DNA of 15,979 bases from JBBDSJ01 sp040905025 (GTDB lineage Bacteria; Pseudomonadota; Gammaproteobacteria; Methylohalomonadales; Methylohalomonadaceae), in NCBI GenBank assembly GCA_040905025.1, contig JBBDSJ010000139.1, forward strand, positions 1-15,979, read 5' to 3'. Within the stretch, counting starts at the first letter, position 1, and the number at the start of each line of letters is the position of its first letter. The notes beneath the pieces were generated by a model. That model was given only the letters and a program-made list of their open reading frames with translations. It was not told the origin of the DNA and made no database searches. The translations under genes and the position numbers were made by a program. Positions 14,186 to 15,979 of this stretch are shown one piece after another.

Positions 14186-14252
14186 GCTAGTTAAATCAGG
14201 CATGACTGTTACAGCGGCCTTTGCCACTTTTACCAAAACATAACTATTGAAC

Positions 14253-15176
14253 ATGCAGACACGAGCCGTTTCCGAGCAGCCACTTGATGCGCTGAACATC
14301 GCCCGGGTTTTGACCGAGGCGCTGCCGTATATCAAGCGCTTCAGTGGCAAGACCATGGTGATTAAATATGGCGGCAATGCCATGGTGGATGAGCAACTCA
14401 AACAGAGTTTCGCCCGTGATGTAGTGCTGATGAAACTGGTCGGCATGAATCCGGTCGTGGTACATGGTGGCGGTCCACAGATTGGCGAGCTGCTTAAACG
14501 GATCGGCAAGCAAAGTGAATTCGTCAATGGCATGCGCGTGACGGATACCGAGACCATGGATATTGTGGAAATGGTGCTCGGTGGTCTGGTTAACAAGCAG
14601 ATTGTGAATTTGATCAATCAGCATGGTGGCAGTGCAGTGGGTTTATCCGGCAAGGACGGTGATCTGATACGCGCCCGGAAGCTGACCATGAGTCACCAGC
14701 GGCCGGAAATGAATGCACCGGAAATAATTGATATGGGGCACGTCGGTGAAGTCGCCAGTATTGATACCGGTGTTGTCGACATGCTGGTGCACGGTAATTT
14801 TATTCCCGTCATTGCACCGATTGGTGTCGGCGACGATGGTCAGTCCTACAACATCAACGCCGATATGGTGGCCGGTAAGCTGGCTGAAGTGATGCACGCT
14901 GAAAAGCTGATGATGCTGACCAATGCCCCGGGTCTGCTGGATGCTGACGGCCGGGTGTTGACCGGCTTGTCGGCCGCTGAAGTGTCAGAATTGATTAAGG
15001 ATGGTGTGATTGCAGGTGGCATGTTGCCAAAAATTACGGCGGTCATGGATGCCGTGCAGGCCGGTGTAAAAAGTGCACATATTATTGATGGGCGTGTACA
15101 ACATGCCGTATTGCTGGAAGTGTTTACCGATCAGGGTGTGGGTACCTTGATTCAGTCCGGCAGTGTCAAGCCGTGA
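14253..15176 (+). CDS. argB: N-acetylglutamate kinase
   Basis: A 307-residue amino-acid kinase carrying out the second step of arginine synthesis, phosphorylating N-acetyl-L-glutamate with ATP. Motifs include KYGGNAM (38-44), VHGGGPQ (70-76), GLSGKDGDL, NINAD, LTNAPGLLD and GGMLPK near the C-terminus. The N-terminal stretch before the kinase core (about residues 10-33, LDALNIARVLTEALPYIKRF) corresponds to the helix of hexameric, arginine-inhibited enzymes such as that of Pseudomonas aeruginosa, so feedback inhibition by arginine is likely. ATG 14253 is preferred; a TTG two codons upstream adds nothing conserved. It lies 67 bases after algC with no recognisable terminator or promoter between. 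Confidence 0.96.
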   Translation: MQTRAVSEQPLDALNIARVLTEALPYIKRFSGKTMVIKYGGNAMVDEQLKQSFARDVVLMKLVGMNPVVVHGGGPQIGELLKRIGKQSEFVNGMRVTDTETMDIVEMVLGGLVNKQIVNLINQHGGSAVGLSGKDGDLIRARKLTMSHQRPEMNAPEIIDMGHVGEVASIDTGVVDMLVHGNFIPVIAPIGVGDDGQSYNINADMVAGKLAEVMHAEKLMMLTNAPGLLDADGRVLTGLSAAEVSELIKDGVIAGGMLPKITAVMDAVQAGVKSAHIIDGRVQHAVLLEVFTDQGVGTLIQSGSVKP

Positions 15177-15223
15177 TGACCCGGGGCTGTAACCAGGATG
15201 TTCACAAAATAATGCTTATGTGC

Positions 15224-15229
15224 AGGGGA
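15224..15229 (+). promoter_or_regulatory. Ribosome-binding site deciding the slmA start
   Basis: agggga ends five bases before GTG 15235. An in-frame GTG at 15220 would place this site inside the gene, so 15235 is the better start. Confidence 0.7.
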
Positions 15230-15234
15230 ACACA

Positions 15235-15828
15235 GTGACGACAAGCGATAAACCTAACCGGCGCCAGCAGATCCTGGAAACGCTGGCACATGAGCTTGAA
15301 ACGCATCCGGGTTCGCGTATCACCACCGCGAGTCTGGCGCGTGCGGTTGGTGTTTCCGAAGCCGCCCTGTACCGGCACTTCGCCAGCAAGGCAAAAATGT
15401 TTGAAGCATTGATCGATTTTGCCGAAGAGTCCGTATTTGGTCTGATCAGCAAGATTCTGGCGCAGGAAACAGCGCCGGATGTACGCTGCGAGAAAATCCT
15501 GCAATTGCTGCTGGGCTTTGCCGAGCGCAATCCGGGCATTACCCGGGTGTTGCTGGGTGAAGCGCTGGTCGGGGAAAACGAGCGTTTGCGCAGTCGAGTC
15601 AGCCAGTTCTTTGAACGAATCCGCACCCAGCTCAAGCAGGTATTACGTGAAGCAAATCTGGCCGGCGGTGCGCGTGCGTCGATCAGTATTGATGCTGCGG
15701 TGGATGTCTTGCTGGCATTGGTCGAGGGCCATATGAATCAATATGCCCGCAGTGGTTTCAGCGATCGGCCTACAGCGCACTGGCCGGAACAGTGGCCGGT
15801 GCTGGCGCAGGCATTATTTCGCGACTAG
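15235..15828 (+). CDS. slmA: Nucleoid occlusion factor SlmA, TetR family
   Basis: A 197-residue TetR-family DNA-binding protein. SlmA binds specific chromosomal sites and blocks FtsZ ring assembly over the nucleoid. It is colinear with Escherichia coli SlmA (198 residues): RRQQILETLAHELE, helix-turn-helix ITTASLARAVGVSEAALYRHFASKAKMF (about 29-56), LLLGFAERNPGITRVLLGEAL in the middle, FFERIRTQLKQVLRE, and a tail with RPTAHWPEQWPVLAQ. The start is GTG 15235, supported by agggga five bases upstream. It lies 58 bases after argB; the coaBC-dut-...-slmA neighbourhood is conserved in gammaproteobacteria. No Rho-independent terminator is visible after the stop; the hairpin repeat begins about 25 bases later. 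Confidence 0.95.
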   Translation: MTTSDKPNRRQQILETLAHELETHPGSRITTASLARAVGVSEAALYRHFASKAKMFEALIDFAEESVFGLISKILAQETAPDVRCEKILQLLLGFAERNPGITRVLLGEALVGENERLRSRVSQFFERIRTQLKQVLREANLAGGARASISIDAAVDVLLALVEGHMNQYARSGFSDRPTAHWPEQWPVLAQALFRD

Positions 15829-15852
15829 TTGGCCGGTACCGGGCTGTCAGCA

Positions 15853-15979
15853 CTAAGGAATCTCTGATTAATTACGTCCTTTGGTTTCGTAACCGGCGCA
15901 TCCATGCGCCACTACCCAGAGGTCCCTGCGGCACAGGGATGTGCCGCCATTTTTCAATCACATAAGTGATTGAAAAATG
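15853..15979. repeat. Hairpin-packed intergenic repeat element, copy B (cut by window end)
   Basis: A diverged, rearranged copy of the element at 9718-9911, same orientation. It starts with ctaaggaatctctgatta (15853-15870; compare 9718-9735). Next comes tcctttg...ttcgtaa and the hairpin ggcgcat-cc-atgcgcc (15895-15910; S5 of copy A). Then cagaggtccct (15917-15927) pairs loosely with the opening arm. The S2 equivalent gcggcaca-ggga-tgtgccgc (15928-15947) is a perfect 8-bp stem, and the S3 equivalent atttttcaatcac-ataa-gtgattgaaaaat (15949-15978) has 13-bp arms. The sequence runs off the window, so the full length is unknown. Confidence 0.75.

Overview
This window looks like chromosomal DNA of a non-enteric gammaproteobacterium, moderately GC-rich. 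The main evidence is the block radC (divergent) / coaBC-dut-algC-argB-slmA. A long AlgC with an N-terminal membrane module and a clear SlmA are typical of gammaproteobacteria of the Pseudomonas, Methylococcales and purple-sulfur type. The ribosomal protein pair rpmB-rpmG, normally next to radC in this class, is also present. I cannot place the genus from sequence alone.

Layout, left to right. (1) 1-1043: the 3' part of an acyl-lipid/acyl-CoA fatty acid desaturase gene, cut by the window edge. (2) 1044-1408: a gene-free stretch with an inverted pair of G/C-rich REP-like hairpins, a bidirectional terminator and two more hairpins. (3) 1407-1809: rpmB-rpmG on the minus strand, with a good sigma70-type promoter at 1862-1890. 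(4) 1965-4679: a P2-type cation ATPase on the plus strand, stopping four bases before the stop of a convergent gene (4684-7356). That gene encodes an 890-residue Pat/PatZ-type protein, an ADP-forming acyl-CoA synthetase-like region fused to a GNAT acetyltransferase. (5) 7357-9000: a gene-free spacer, then two consecutive minus-strand toxin-antitoxin modules: dinJ-yafQ (antitoxin first) and higB-higA (toxin first). (6) radC on the minus strand. (7) 9718-9911: a hairpin-packed repeat element in the radC/coaBC divergent spacer. (8) 9989-15828: coaBC-dut-algC-argB-slmA, all plus strand, some overlapping or closely spaced. (9) 15853-15979: a second, window-truncated copy of the hairpin element.

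How the genes relate. The right half is a housekeeping block: coenzyme A synthesis, dUTP removal, hexose-phosphate isomerisation for envelope polysaccharide, arginine synthesis and nucleoid occlusion. The ATPase, the Pat-like enzyme and the two toxin-antitoxin loci sit between rpmG and radC, so this interval looks like a place where accessory genes have accumulated.

The most unusual signal is not a protein. It is the hairpin repeat flanking the coaBC-slmA block. Its two visible copies differ at several stem positions by paired, compensating changes, which points to selection on the folded form of DNA or RNA.
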